A DNA stretch of 64,000 nt from Stereum hirsutum FP-91666 SS1 (taxonomy: Eukaryota; Basidiomycota; Agaricomycetes; Russulales; Stereaceae). The stretch is taken from NCBI RefSeq assembly GCF_000264905.1, contig NW_006763132.1, positions 162,237 through 226,236 on the forward strand, read 5' to 3'. Positions 38,890 through 50,577 of this stretch are shown here, in pieces; positions within the stretch are counted from its first letter, which is position 1, and every line of letters starts with the position of its first letter. Under the pieces are notes generated by a model. That model ran no database searches, was not told the DNA's origin, and worked only from the letters and a program-made list of their open reading frames with translations. Position numbers and translations under genes: made by a program.

Positions 38890-40736
38890 ATGACTACGCC
38901 ACTTTTTGCCCTTGCCAATACCCTCATCAACGGTGTCCTCACTCTCGAGTCTGTGTATGCAAAGAATGGAAGCTCGTTTCCATCTCTCGACGAGCCGTTC
39001 GTGCCAAATGCCCTGGATAACGATGCAGTACTCGCCGCCACAACTCGCTTGATCGTGGGAGCAGCTGCTCAGATAATCGCTACTGTTCGTCCTCCTGTAG
39101 AAACCTTGCAGGACTATGCTCTGTCTATGTACACCCCTGCTACACTCGGGCTAGCTGTAGACTGTAACTTTGCCGACGTACTCGAATCCGTCGGACCGAA
39201 GGTACATCAATCTCCAGTCTTATTATTATTTCCAGCCCCTGACCATTCGAGAACGCGTCAGGGTCTACACTCCAGAGACATTGCTCAGAAAGTAGGCTTG
39301 GACGAGGAGAAGACCGGTAATACCTTTCCTCGCCTTTATACGTCATTACCTTTAGGGTCATACTCACTCACGTACTCTCATACGCAGCTCATGTCCTCCG
39401 CTATCTCGCCACTCGACATGTCTTCCGGGAAGTTGCCCCCAACGTCTTCGCCAGCAATCGTCTGTCTTCGGTATTATGCAAAGGCTCCTCGATCCAGAGC
39501 ATCAAGGAGGAGTGCGTAATCAACACTTTCAACGTCAGGATCCTGACATCAAACATTCCTGACAGTCCTGCAAATCACTACGAAGGAGCTCCAGTGGCTG
39601 CTTCCATAGCTCACTTGTGAGTTGTCTGGCCATCGATGTTGTTTTTGATTGCTGACTGCGTGTTTAGCTGCGATGAAGGTCTGAAGGGCAGCTCAGCTAT
39701 AGCCTCATGGGTCAAGGATCCCAAGGGGTACACAGCACCGGTGAACATGGCGTTCGACACGAAGCTTCTTCTCTTCGAGTGGTTCGAACAACCAGGCAAC
39801 GAGTGGCGTATTCAGAGATTCACCGCAGCGATGAAGGGTGCCACCTCACGCTTTAAACTGGAGTCCTTCACGTCAGGTAGGTATCGTTCTTGGCTATGAT
39901 ATAGTCTTTCTTACTAATGACCTGAGTCTAGCTTTGGGTAGACTGTCGCTCAAACCCGACGATGTCGTGGTTGACGTAGGAGGAAATGTCGGGATGCTTT
40001 CCTTGAATATGTTGACGGCGTACCCGCATCTTCGCTTTGTGGTCCAGGATCTTCCGAACGTCATCTTAGGTGCAGAACAGGTTCGTCGTAGTATTCTTCT
40101 CCACTTCTCCGCTCTTACAAGAATTTTATTCTATTTTTCAGTATTGGCGCACCAACAACCCCGAAGCCCTCGCCGAAAAACGGGTCACTCTGCAGGGTAA
40201 GAGCGACCTTGCCTGAAAACACCCTTTCGGCCCTCTGACCCTGAGGTTCTTCTAGCCCATAGCTTCTTCGACCTCCAGCCCGTTCAGAACGCAGCCGTGT
40301 ACTTCATGCGTGCTATCCTCCACGATTGGCCCACTCCCGACTGCATCACGATCCTGAAAAACATTCGTCAAGCGGCTGGACCAACATCCAAACTCTTGGT
40401 CTTCGAACACATTCTACCACTCGCCTGCGCCGAAACTTCGACAGAATTCGACGTGACCGACGACACTATCCCTCCAGCGCCTTGGCCTATGCTCCCGAAT
40501 CTTGGTGTTGGGCTCGGAGCGTGGGTTACCGCGCTGGATATGCAGGTTTGTCTCGTTCTCGAGCTACTGTGTCAAATGTGATCGGGCTGACTTCAGATAT
40601 CTGGCAGATGATGAACCTGCTGGATGGTCAGGAGCGAACGATAGCCCAGTTTGCTGAGCTTGGGGCCGCTACGGGGTGGAAACTTGAGTCCGTGAAGCCG
40701 GGAGGAATGGCTGCATTTATCTATTCGGCGGCGTGA
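38890..40736 (+). CDS. O-methyltransferase, COMT-like (OMT3)
   Basis: An intact SAM-dependent methyltransferase, more distant from OMT1 and OMT2, without their microexon. It starts MTTPLFALANTLINGVLTLE. Then come LHSRDIAQKVGLDEEKT, LRYLATRHVFREVAPNVFAS, the core AAMKGATSRFKLESF, SAM site DDVVVDVGGNVGMLSLNM, PHLRFVVQDLP, FFDLQPVQNAAVYFMRAILH with catalytic His in ILHDWPTPD, LLVFEHILPLACAE, PMLPNLGVGLGAW, MMNLLDGQERTIAQFAEL and WKLESVKPGGMAAFIYSAA. The stop is at 40734-40736. All introns needed have GT-AG borders. It is the best comparison for the broken OMT4. The substrate is presumably a phenolic hydroxyl. Confidence 0.87.
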
Positions 40737-42033
40737 CCGCAGATGCTTCTTTACACGGAGGGACTCACATCGCGATGTACCTCCTTCAATTACTTTTGCG
40801 ATATTATACACTCATGAATTCCTATCCATGTTTCACGAGTCCACTGCGTCTGCTCCAATCACCGTCATTACCGGTCTTTCCTCTGTCCGGTGCGACAAAA
40901 ATGGACTATCATCACCTTACAAAAATACATGTCCATAGTATTCTCCTACGAATGATGCTCTCGTTGAAAGGAGTTTGAGGCAGGGTACATCACTCAGAAA
41001 CGGTCTACAAGGTGTATTTCGAACTCTTCTCTTCACTCACATCTCCCCGATAAAGGTGCCACCAAGACCCGCGTTATGCTTAAAAGGGCCAGACTTCGAA
41101 GAGTGGGAGGTATGACCTCCTCAAAGTCGAGCTGCATATATATTACAATGAGCTCAACAACGAACTCACTGACATACCAACCGTGAAGCCTGTCCATTTA
41201 GGTGTAAAACGTACCGAAAGTCTACGTCGCGACTGTATGCTATACATCGTTCGAGTGAGAGAATGCCGAATCAGGGCATTCATATCGTATTCTTTTTCAG
41301 AAACAACTGTATCCACTACGGAACGATGTGCCCAGGGACAGCGATGAAGGGTGTAAGCGTAACGGAAGGAGGAGGAGGAGAAAGTGGAGACGGTTTGGAA
41401 TACTTTTTGGATGGTTCGAAATCGGGTGGTGGCACACGTCCTTCTGATCTTCGGGAGCCAGTTTTGAGAATTATCCTGCGGGAGGCAACACAGGTGTAAG
41501 TGATGCGTGAACGTAGATAGAAATGACCCTAGGACTCACGAGATGATCGAAGGGAGGTCGGAACTTGGGGTGGACAGCTGCGGTGACCGTACAGATCATT
41601 AGTCAAATCATGACTCCGATTGATATGGATGCTCACAGGGCGTAAAGATGTCCAGTAACCTGGTAAAAAAAAGTCACTCAAGCCCTTCACGCAACGGAAA
41701 ACGTCCATATTTCAGTGTCTCAACGGTGCGAGGAGGTAGATGGTCACCGAGTTGTCTTACCTTCGTAGGGCGACCACAGAAGATCGGGTCCAGGCATACG
41801 CATCAATACGACTGTCGTTCCCAGAAAGACGAATGTCGCACGTCTGACGACAGACTAGGAGTATGTCGCGCCAGCACAGATCGAGTTCTTCTAATAACGA
41901 GAAGTCATCGCGTCCATGAAGTGAAAGCGGGATGACCGTAAGGACCAACTTCGACCTTTTACGATGTCCAACAAATCTCGAGCGAAGGTGGAACCCTTTC
42001 CAGCAGACTATTAGGCTGGGAAGGCACGAAGAG
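40737..42033. other. Intergenic, nothing recognised
   Basis: It follows the end of OMT3. A plus-strand frame at 41263-41499 contains a glycine/acidic run but no known motif. The minus-strand frame at 42125-41757 could be a 3' part of the next gene, but I see no conserved sequence in it. Confidence 0.35.
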
Positions 42034-42791
42034 TCAAGGTGAGGGCACGTCAGCCGCGTTCGCTGGACTCTCGTTGAAGATTGAAACAAAGGAAGAAAGA
42101 AGCAACTCTGCGAGACAGTGTTCATAGTTGGACAAAGAGATGACTAGATCGGTCACGTAGAGTCCTGCTGAGAGTTGGGTGCCAGGAGGAAGGTCAAGCC
42201 TTGAGAGGGTGAGCCGGAAGAAGTCGGAAGAGGTCGGAAGTCGAGACCTCGGCGGAAATCCCCGTGGGAAGAGAAGTTGATGTGGCACCATTGTGGCGCG
42301 ATCCACTCTCTCCGCCCATGTTCTGCAATCTGGCTATGAACGAAAGGAGACATGAGCAGACTACACGGGAGGAGGTTACAGAGCATACATCTTACTTTGG
42401 GAGAACGACGAAAGAGATAGAAGATAGAAAAAGCAAACAGTAGAGGAAGACCGAACTTCACCAAGCTTGAAAAACGATGCCACACTTCACCAAGCGTATT
42501 GAGAAATTCGTCCCATGCAGGACACTCTCGTCTCTTCACAAACATTCTTCCATCCATCACACGCAAAAAAGCCAGCACCGAGTAGAGCGGCAGAATGGAA
42601 CCATGTAAAGCATTCGAGGCATATGCATAATAACTGAGTGGGGATGTGGATGAGTGAACATGAACGAGGAGCAATGAGTATGTACGATGATTAGCCCGAG
42701 AGAAGTATAAGATGCGAACGACAACAGAACTTTTGGATGAGTGGACACCGTCTTCCTCCTCTCCCACCGCCTCGCAAGTGGTCACTACCAT
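42034..42791 (-). CDS. Putative small membrane protein downstream of HSP10
   Basis: Exon-like frames follow HSP10 on the same strand. The segment ECPAWDEFLNTLGEVWHRFS is followed by a clear transmembrane stretch, LVKFGLPLLFAFSIFYLF, and then RRSPK with a possible GT donor. A later frame gives SDFFRLTLSRLDLPPGTQLS, YVTDLVISLSNYEHCLAELL and a stop at 42034. The exact splicing and start are not settled, and I recognise no family. The amphipathic helix plus single membrane span is the only structural information. Confidence 0.3.
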
Positions 42792-42857
42792 CTACCCGCG
42801 CCCCACTAGCCGTTCCGACCAAACCTCCCGATCATGGCAACTCCAATAAGCCGACGC

Positions 42858-43493
42858 TTACTCCTGGATCTTGGCCAAAATCTCGGAGTCCTTGAATAAG
42901 AAGTACTCCTGTATCACCGAGCGCGCTCGTCAGCTCACACGACGTTTCGCTACACGCGCACAACGACAAGAGAACACGTACATCTTCTCCGACTTTAATC
43001 GCGTTTCCACCCCAGCCTGGAAGAAGGACCTTGTCTCCGGCCTTCACAGTCGTAGGTACGATTTGTCCATCCTTGTTTGGTGCACCGGGGCCGACGGCGA
43101 TGACGGTGGCTTCTGGGAGCGGGTTCTGGGTTGCGGAAGTGGGGAGGAAGATACCAGCAGCTGTTTTCTACGAAGGGAAGCAGAATTATACGTAAGTTGG
43201 GTGTTCAATCAACCGGTCGATAGAGTAGAATAGGTTATGTAGGACGCGTAGAGGAGGACGCGACGCGAGGATGGAAGAAACCGGATGAGGGAAACGGTCG
43301 TGACGTACTGTCTCTGGCTTGAAGCGCTGCACAAGAACACGGTCAAGAAGAGGAACAAGAGACTTGATAGACTTGAAGGTAGCTTGGGCGGCCTACAACA
43401 CCAATAATCATGACGATGCGAGCCAACATACGTCTTCGTCAGTAGACTGCACCCCTCCAAAAAGCAAAAACGAGTACGGAAATTGCGCACCAT
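42858..43493 (-). CDS. HSP10: Mitochondrial co-chaperonin HSP10 (GroES family)
   Basis: The partner lid of mitochondrial HSP60 in protein folding. Exons 43493-43491, 43392-43309, 43167-42982 and 42908-42858 close in frame to 107 residues, the normal size. The first coding exon is only the ATG. The protein then reads AAQATFKSIKSLVPLLDRVL, QRFKPETKTAAGIFLP, PEATVIAVGPGAPNKDGQIV, KAGDKVLLPGWGGNAIKVGE and DEYFLFKDSEILAKIQE. The mobile loop (KTAAGIFLP) and the GWGGN roof region are intact. No long targeting presequence is expected in this family. The start was chosen because only splicing directly after this ATG gives the conserved N-terminus. Confidence 0.95.
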
Positions 43494-44492
43494 TTGAAGT
43501 ACGAGCGAGACGGAAGGTTATGAAGTAGAAGATAACGAGTCGAAAATAATAACGGAGTGAATGAGAAGCGAGACAAGGATGAGGTTGGGGAGCAAGTTGG
43601 CTGAGCTGAGAAATGCGAGAACTCTCCAGACTTTTTCGGCCGGGCCGTCTGTCCCGTGGGCACGTGACCACGCGGGACGGATTGTTGACTTTGAGTTTGC
43701 TCAAAGATCGCTTCGAAGTTTCGCCTTGTCGCTGCCGTCGACGACGCTGCTCAGCGCTCAACATCTATGGGTCAACTAGTCTCAAGATGCAATAGCTTTC
43801 ATGCTCGCAGGATTTTTGGTGTGTTTTTACGCCAGGGTCTGAATCGATGACTTTGGTACAACTCTGGCGACATGGGCCGTATATGATGCCCCTCGACGTG
43901 GAACTCAGATCATCATGATACTAGGGTGCCATGTCATTTCTTTCAACTTGTGAGCTGCGGGTCGCATTGGCCTGTGCGAGCAGCTCGGAGGGAAGGCATC
44001 GGTCAGCCCCATATCTGGCCACAATCATGCTTATCTTTTGTATTGAGCGTGTACTTCTTCTTGTTCGCGGTATCATCAAATGGTGGTCAACTAGTCACGT
44101 CGACGTCGTCTTCACGTCGGCAGAACAGACGGGTAGAATAGTATACCCAACTCTAATTAGGGACGCCGACTCGTTGATATTCTAGAGTGCACCGATTGTA
44201 TGTGCTCACATATTGGAATTACATGAACAGCGTGCGGCGACTCTAAAGATCGCATCATACATATGAACACGGCTCTGATTCAGCATCTACTGTACGATGT
44301 CTCCGAATCATGATTTGGCATTGGCTTTAGTGGACTGCTTGTATGCATAGGAGGAGAGGCTTAGCGATAGTAGATTCATTTCGTCTCGTCTGATCCATCT
44401 CGATGAAGGCTACCAAGTTCGATATCAGAACGTTGCTCAGGACCCTGTTATGTGGAGGGAAATATGTAAGTGTCGTTGCTAATTCAGCGCCA
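43494..44492. other. Intergenic: HSP10 promoter
   Basis: The 300 bases next to 43493 are the promoter and leader of HSP10. Beyond them lies the 3' flank of the DUF6534 gene, whose stop is at 44495-44493. Short frames in between overlap and carry no motif. Confidence 0.4.
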
Positions 44493-46014
44493 TCAGTGTC
44501 TTGATCTCACCACCATTCTTCCAGAACCGTCCTGATGTATGTCGACATGGACTTCTATAGCGTGCTAGTATATCGATTAGCGCACAATCGTATAAATCCA
44601 GGCGAGAACTCACTCCTGTGCTCGGGTTTCCTTGCAAGGCTGCGGCGGTGAGTTCTTTAGTGGTAATGACCTTGACTGACTGCAGGAGCGAAGAGCGACA
44701 ATTGAGACTAATGATTATCGGACGGTGAGCACATGCATCGACATTCCAAGAGCTTATCATACGTTGCCATGAGACTATTGGAGTACACTGTGTGGACTGT
44801 TAATCGTGCTCCGCGAAAAAAGAACGAAGGGCATACATCTTGCAATGATCAACATGAAGACCGTCCAAATCGCTGGAACAAGAGTCGATGAACTAATGTC
44901 GAATTCAGGGTAATTCGGTGTACTGACTGTTTGGTAGTTTCACGCTGATCTATGCGACGAAAGCGTACACAAGCATACGGTTTCAATGAACATTGACGAA
45001 AGATGTTGAGAGGAAGTTACTCACGAGGATAACCATTATTATAGAGCAAATACTGTGCATATAATAGGTCAAAGCAGGCTCTTTCGATGAACCTATCACG
45101 ATTAACTACCTAGTGACGAGACCCGTTTCTATAACACATCAGCATTCAACTGGCATACCCATCAACGAAAAGGAGTACGTACCAACGGTCCATAAGATTG
45201 ACTTATCAATAGTCCCCCTATTTCTGTCCCGTACAATGAATACATGTGTCTGGCGATCTAGAGAGAAACTTACCTGTTGGAAATACGCCGATGAGACCAA
45301 AGAAGAATGCAAAGACAGACAGTGTTGAAAATGTCAACGATAAGACCAGAACCCTGGCCCAAAAGAATCAACAGCTCGTGATCCTGGAAAAATGAGAGTA
45401 GGTCTCCGGTGTTTGTGGCGACGACGCTGGCGGCGATTGCGCTTCCCAATCGAATGATATTGAAAGTCCATGAGAACAGAGGGAGGTACCACCGCCTGGA
45501 TAGCATATACATCCGATAAGAAAAAAATCCCTGTGTAGCAATTCAGTCACAACAACACAGGCGAAGATTCTATTGGGCTGAGAATACCTGGACAAGTGCT
45601 GCGCTGATATTGGCAAACGTGACTGAATACGCTAATGGCCATACATACCCAGTCCATGCGAAAGCACCGTCGGCGAAGTACTTGACAGTAACGATATAAA
45701 TGTAGACGATGATGAAAGCCATATGAGCAGTTTCGATCGACCTATGAGCAGTCAGCTCATGATTAGGTGTATATCTCGTCCGCATATTACAACGTACAAC
45801 ACAGAATATAACTGTTCAGACCGACAAGAAAAAATGAGAACATATACCACGTCATGCAAAGAAGAGAAAACTTCACCAAACCCTTGACCCAGATCCCGTC
45901 GTTGAAGTGCTGCTGATAGTAGTTGTGGACTTGCACGAGCAATACCCCGTACAGTATTGCTGCGAATAAGACTCCAAGCTCGATTGCACCAAGAGTTTCC
46001 CCGAGAGATGCCAT
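44493..46014 (-). CDS. DUF6534-type multi-pass membrane protein
   Basis: A basidiomycete-expanded integral membrane protein family of unknown function with about seven membrane helices. It starts MASLGETLGAIELGVLFAAI and continues LYGVLLVQVHNYYQQHFNDG, all typical of the family N-terminus. Further exons give SIETAHMAFIIVYIYIVTVK, YVWPLAYSVTFANISAALVQ, MYMLSRRWYLPLFSWTFNII, a helix GQGSGLIVDIFNTVCLCIL, DKSILWTV, ETGLVTR, VYSNSLMAT, LNCRSSLLQSVKVITTKELT and a final hydrophilic tail to the stop at 44493. At least eight introns are needed. The borders of those near 45000 are approximate. The family is often called signal-receptor-like, but that is inference. Confidence 0.78.
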
Positions 46015-46547
46015 GGCTGAACCGTGTCGAGGGTTGAAGGATCGGAGGAGCTAGATATATAGCACCGACAGTGATGATGTTGCCCAGCTTGAGAAAAGAT
46101 CATAGTGCACTGATATGGGGGGATGAAGCAAACGTGTATGACTGATGGGGCAGAGCACAGATGCAGATTCAGATTCTCCACTTAGGGCAGTACAGGAGAA
46201 TCAGTTCATTGACCGGAATTCTCGTGACGTTACTTGAAACTGATCTGGAAAGAAACTTACCTTACCTTCCTTACCTCCGCGGCACAAACTGTTTCAAACC
46301 CGTGGTATCAAACTGATCAATGACAGCGAGAACAGTTTCGTCCGTCTCGTGGAGTCTCTTCATCGCCTTGAATACCGCATACGCCATCCACATCGAGCGA
46401 CAAATCAGAATCAGACACTCATGATAGAAATCGGTCATCTAGTAGGACACTATAATATGTTTTCATCATGCAGCACGTCACGGCAAAGAATACTGAGACC
46501 TGGTAGCTACGAGTAGCAGGAAGATACGTAACATCTTGATTCACGTC
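46015..46547. other. Upstream region of the DUF6534 gene
   Basis: It contains the promoter of the minus-strand gene starting at 46014 and about 300 bases with no recognised feature before the transposon nest. Confidence 0.4.
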
Positions 46548-46968
46548 TACTGTAGTTTTTCGCGCACAAGTTCGTGTCCCGTGCCCCATGGGGGCCGCGA
46601 ACGAACTCGTGCCGCGGGACAGTCCCACCCCATTGACGTGCACTGAACTTGTAAATGGGACAAACCAAAATTTGGTGCAAATTTGACAAAAATGCAAATA
46701 TATTCTATGCTCCTAAAGTGACCTCAGAAAGGCCCCCAAGACACACTTTGGGCTAGATTTTGCCACTGGGTGAAATATTTTACCCAAATTCATAGGATAA
46801 ATGACTGCTGAGCGGTTGTGAAAGGTCGTATTCCCTGGAAAAGTGTCGATGTTCACGAGCATTGTCCCTTGTCCCGGTCTGCTAGCGAACCGGGACACGA
46901 ACGTATTATGTCATCTCGGCAACGGCCGAGGGGCGGTGGCGTGAACTTGTGCGCGAAAAAGTACAGTA
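46548..46968. mobile_element. MITE with 26-bp terminal inverted repeats
   Basis: The left end starts TACTGTAGTTTTTCGCGCAC (46548-46573). The right end (46943-46968) reads, in reverse complement, TACTGTACTTTTTCGCGCAC. The two 26-base ends match at 25 positions. The outermost TA at each side may be the target duplication. The 421-bp interior has no coding frame and contains further GC-rich inverted segments around GTCCCG and CGGGAC. Confidence 0.7.
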
Positions 46969-46986
46969 CTCAGCCTGACGGTGTTC

Positions 46987-47256
46987 CAGCTGCTTTCACA
47001 ACTCTAGACAGGGTAGGAAATCTTCTCGGTGTGCCAAACATCAATTTTGACGGACCAAACATACAGCCTCTGCATTCATTCTCTGCCCGAATGGGGCATC
47101 CGCACACGACCAATGTAAGAGTGTGGAGTCGTGAGTGAGAAGAAAAGAAATTTGAGATCCGCTCGCAGTGAAATCTAGCTTTGTTTGGTCCATCCTCGTT
47201 TCTGTTTGGTGCAGGCGAAAGATCTTGCCCCCTGTCTAGAGTTGTGAAAGCAGCTG
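46987..47256. mobile_element. Foldback element with perfect 27-bp arms
   Basis: Positions 46987-47013 (CAGCTGCTTTCACAACTCTA...) are the exact reverse complement of 47230-47256. Inward from the arms the match continues imperfectly for about 40 more bases (CCAAACA and GGACCAAACA blocks), so the sequence can form a long hairpin with a loop near 47120. It lies 18 bp from the previous MITE. No coding sequence. Confidence 0.68.
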
Positions 47257-47409
47257 TCAGTAGATACTACAGTGAATATCAACAATTTCACTTTCATATA
47301 GTTCTGTCACGCGACACGAGGCTTCCTTTCATAACACTCCATCACTATATTTGTGCCAAACACTCGCACTCAATGCAAGGTATTACGCTTGTCCCACCCT
47401 TGATCTGAT

Positions 47410-48021
47410 TAGGGCTCCGCCGACAAAAAGTCGGTTGTTAATAACAGCTGTAAAAAAGTGCTGTTAATAACTGTTTATAACTTGTTATTAACAGCCCTTC
47501 CGACACGCTGGTTTATAGAGCTGTAAGAAAGTGCAAGAAATCTAGACGTCCGGAGGAGTAGATACGCGTTCAGGGAAGACGCTTTCGAGTTCCTGATCAC
47601 CCCTGACATCGTATTCCATCCTCTCGAGCCCCTAACCCGACCTAGACACACCTTTGTACGAACCGATTCCCACGATGTTGACTCCACAGTCCGACTCGCT
47701 CGCCACAGCAGAGTCTCGTCCACGTCCAAGTTTAAGTACGGTGGGTGTTTTCGCCAACGACCGGACATACCATGAGCGTATGTGCTGTAGAGCCTGCTCC
47801 AAGGGTTCAAGTAGTGATCAAGGGCGATCAAAAGAACTCTTAGTGCTCTGAAAGCCCTCCAGGCCAGTCGAAACTGGCAGCTCCTGGGGGTGAAATAATA
47901 TTTAATTCGATTTAAATAATGTGTTTTTAACTGTTTTTAACACCTGTAAGAAAGTCCCTCGGGGGCCACCGAGTTAATAACACGGGGTAACATCCGCCGT
48001 GGACTTTTTGTCGGAGCCCTA
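47410..48021. mobile_element. Non-autonomous hAT-type element with 8-bp target duplication
   Basis: The element starts TAGGGCTCCGCCGACAAAAA and its end in reverse complement starts TAGGGCTCCGACAAAAAGTC, so the termini match except for a 3-bp indel. It is flanked on both sides by the perfect 8-bp direct repeat GATCTGAT (47402-47409 and 48022-48029), the signature of hAT transposition. The 612-bp interior is AT-rich near both ends (runs such as CTGTTAATAAC) and encodes no transposase. Confidence 0.82.
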
Positions 48022-48634
48022 GATCTGATAAAAGACGTCCAATAAGTAATAAGTCTAGCTTCACAAACTATCATACGAAAAACAATGGAGGCTGACAAAG
48101 TAACCGTTATATTCGTCATCATGCTCCGAATAATGGGGGATGCCTGATGCTGCAGCAGGAGCCCATGTATGAAATATCCCCTAGTAAACAGATGTACAGA
48201 GAGCTAGGGGTAAACGTAGCACTTAGTCCATGTCCGGCTAATGCCGGGACCACATTCCCACGCCCTCACATAGGCCGTCCGTCAGCACAGCCACTCGCAA
48301 ACTGAACACGACATTCGAACCACATACCACTCTGGCGGTCCCCCTCGTCCAAACGCTCGAGGTGAGAGTTATTCAGCGTTTTATTGTTTCTACGGTAAAA
48401 CAGAAAGCGATACTGGTTTTCCAGTGGTATCTGCATCATGGCTCGAACGAGTTGTGGCGACCATGACTTAGAATCCTTTCAGCTTTAGTTCTTGCGGGGA
48501 AGCGTTGCGAATACGTGTTTACACTGATAGATTGTGAACAGACCTTGCATTCATATTTAAACCGAGATAGATTCGAAATTATGCTCGTTGTGGAGGGAAA
48601 TACTGCTGATATATGTCACCCACAGTCGTCTCGC

Positions 48635-50577
48635 ATGTCTGGCGGAACCACTCCTTCCCGTTCCGCAACAACACCGTCAACGTCTCCTCGTACAACATTC
48701 GCTCCACCCCCACGCTTCATTCTCAATCCCGATTCAAGGCCACCATACCCTACCAGAACAAGAACCCTTCAATTACTCATAGAATCGCCTCCCGTCGCCC
48801 GTCGCCAACGGTCGAGTAGTGTCGATGATGCGGAGACAGGACAGTCACGCGTCGAAGCCGGCATCGTTGGATTTAGTGGAGTCGAAGAGGCTTTGAAGGG
48901 GAGGAGAATGAGTGCCGGAGCCGCAGCATTGCAGAAGCCGGAAATGAGGAGTATGAGGCTGATAGGACCAAGGAATTCGAGATATGAGTGGTGAGTGTCG
49001 GCCGACTTGGCGTCTACATATCGTTTCTTTGTTTCGCTTTATTTTGGGCTTCCTTTGCGGGAGACGTATGATTTCCCTCGTTGAAGGGTGGTCGCGATCT
49101 GAATTCTACGATCGTAACCCAATTGACCTTATGGGTGTCCTGTGCGGAAAATTATAGCTGATTCAACTCTCTTCTTATAGGGTACAATACATCAAGTCAC
49201 CCGAAGAACTGTCAACCATCAAGAACAAGAAAGTGTATGTCTACTACAGCTCTATCCGCTCTCGTCCTTGCCTAACGACCCTCCCTGTAGTCGGCATTAT
49301 TACGAGCGGAACAACGAACTCGTCAAACAATATATCTACATCGATCGTCTTCTCGACTCTTCTCTTCCACACGAGCTCATTCAACAATATGACACTCAGC
49401 CGCACATACCTGAGACTATCGACGAAGAAGCCTCACCCTCAGCATCAGAGACCTCTGTCGAACGGGCGGCTCACGCTGAGCCGAAGAAGGTTAAACGGAC
49501 AGCCAGGGACATATACCGCATCCCGCATGAGACCACGCCCCTTCTCGACGGCCAGAACGGAGGATCGCATCCTCATTTGGCTGTATACGAGGAAACTGAG
49601 GACGACGAAGGCGAAGACGAGAGTAAGATTGTCACACTCGCGATCTACATCAACCTTGCTGCCAACACTGTGCTCCTCGTGGCTAAAATCATCGTCACAC
49701 TCCTCACGTCCTCGCTCTCTGTGCTCGCCTCCCTCGTCGACGCAGCCCTCGACTTTCTCTCCACCGCCATTGTCTGGACCACAACGCACCTCATCCGTCG
49801 CTCTTCAAAAGACAAATACGGCTACCCGGTCGGACGGAGACGACTGGAGCCTATCGGCGTGCTTGTATTCAGCGTGATTATGGTGACCAGTTTCTTCCAG
49901 GTGCTACTGGAGTGCGCTAAGCGGTTAATTGGGGACGATGACAGCATCGTGAGGTTGACGATCAGTGCCATTGGGATCATGGCAGGAACGGTGGTGATCA
50001 AGTTGGCATGTTGGTTGTGGTGTAGGTTAATAAAGAACTCGTCGGTGCAGGCGTTGGCGCAGGATGCGATGACGGATGTGGTGTTCAACATCTTCAGTAT
50101 CATTTTCCCTCTCGGTGTGCCCTTTCTCTACGATCTAGCCTGTCACCCAAAATACTGACTCGACCAACACCTCATACAGTCGGATACTACCTTTCCCTCT
50201 GGTGGCTAGATCCTCTTGGCGGACTTCTACTCTCGCTCTACGTCATGATAAACTGGTCCCGCACTTCCCATACCCACATTCGCAATCTAACCGGAACGGC
50301 AGCCTCGCCAACAGACCACTCCGTCCTCCTCTACCTCACCATGCGATTCGCTTCCACGATCAAACAGATCCAAGGACTCCAGGCGTACCATGCAGGCGAT
50401 AAGCTGAACGTAGAGGTGGATCTGGTGTGTGACGAGGGATTGAGGCTGAAAGAGAGTCATGATCTGGGGGAAAGCTTGCAGTATGTGTTGGAGAGCGTGC
50501 CGATGGTGGAAAGAGCGTTCGTACACCTTGACTATAGGGGTTATAACTTGCCGGGGCATTTGGAGCAGGAAGGTTAA
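48635..50577 (+). CDS. Cation diffusion facilitator, Mn-type
   Basis: A membrane antiporter of the CDF family exporting divalent metal from the cytosol in exchange for protons. Exons 48635-48990, 49181-49234, 49291-50114 and 50180-50577 close in frame to 543 residues. A hydrophilic, probably disordered front of about 260 residues precedes the six-helix domain (IVTLAIYINLAANTVLLVAK, LEPIGVLVFSVIMVTSFFQV, AIGIMAGTVVIKLACWLWC). Helix II carries LVDAALDF and helix V carries AQDAMTDVV, so both metal-binding pairs are DxxxD. In this family that pattern marks the manganese subgroup, while zinc transporters have HxxxD. The C-terminal domain (DKLNVEVDLVCDEGLRLKES, MVERAFVHLDY) is the usual cytosolic metallochaperone-like fold. 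Vacuolar or Golgi location is likely. Confidence 0.92.
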
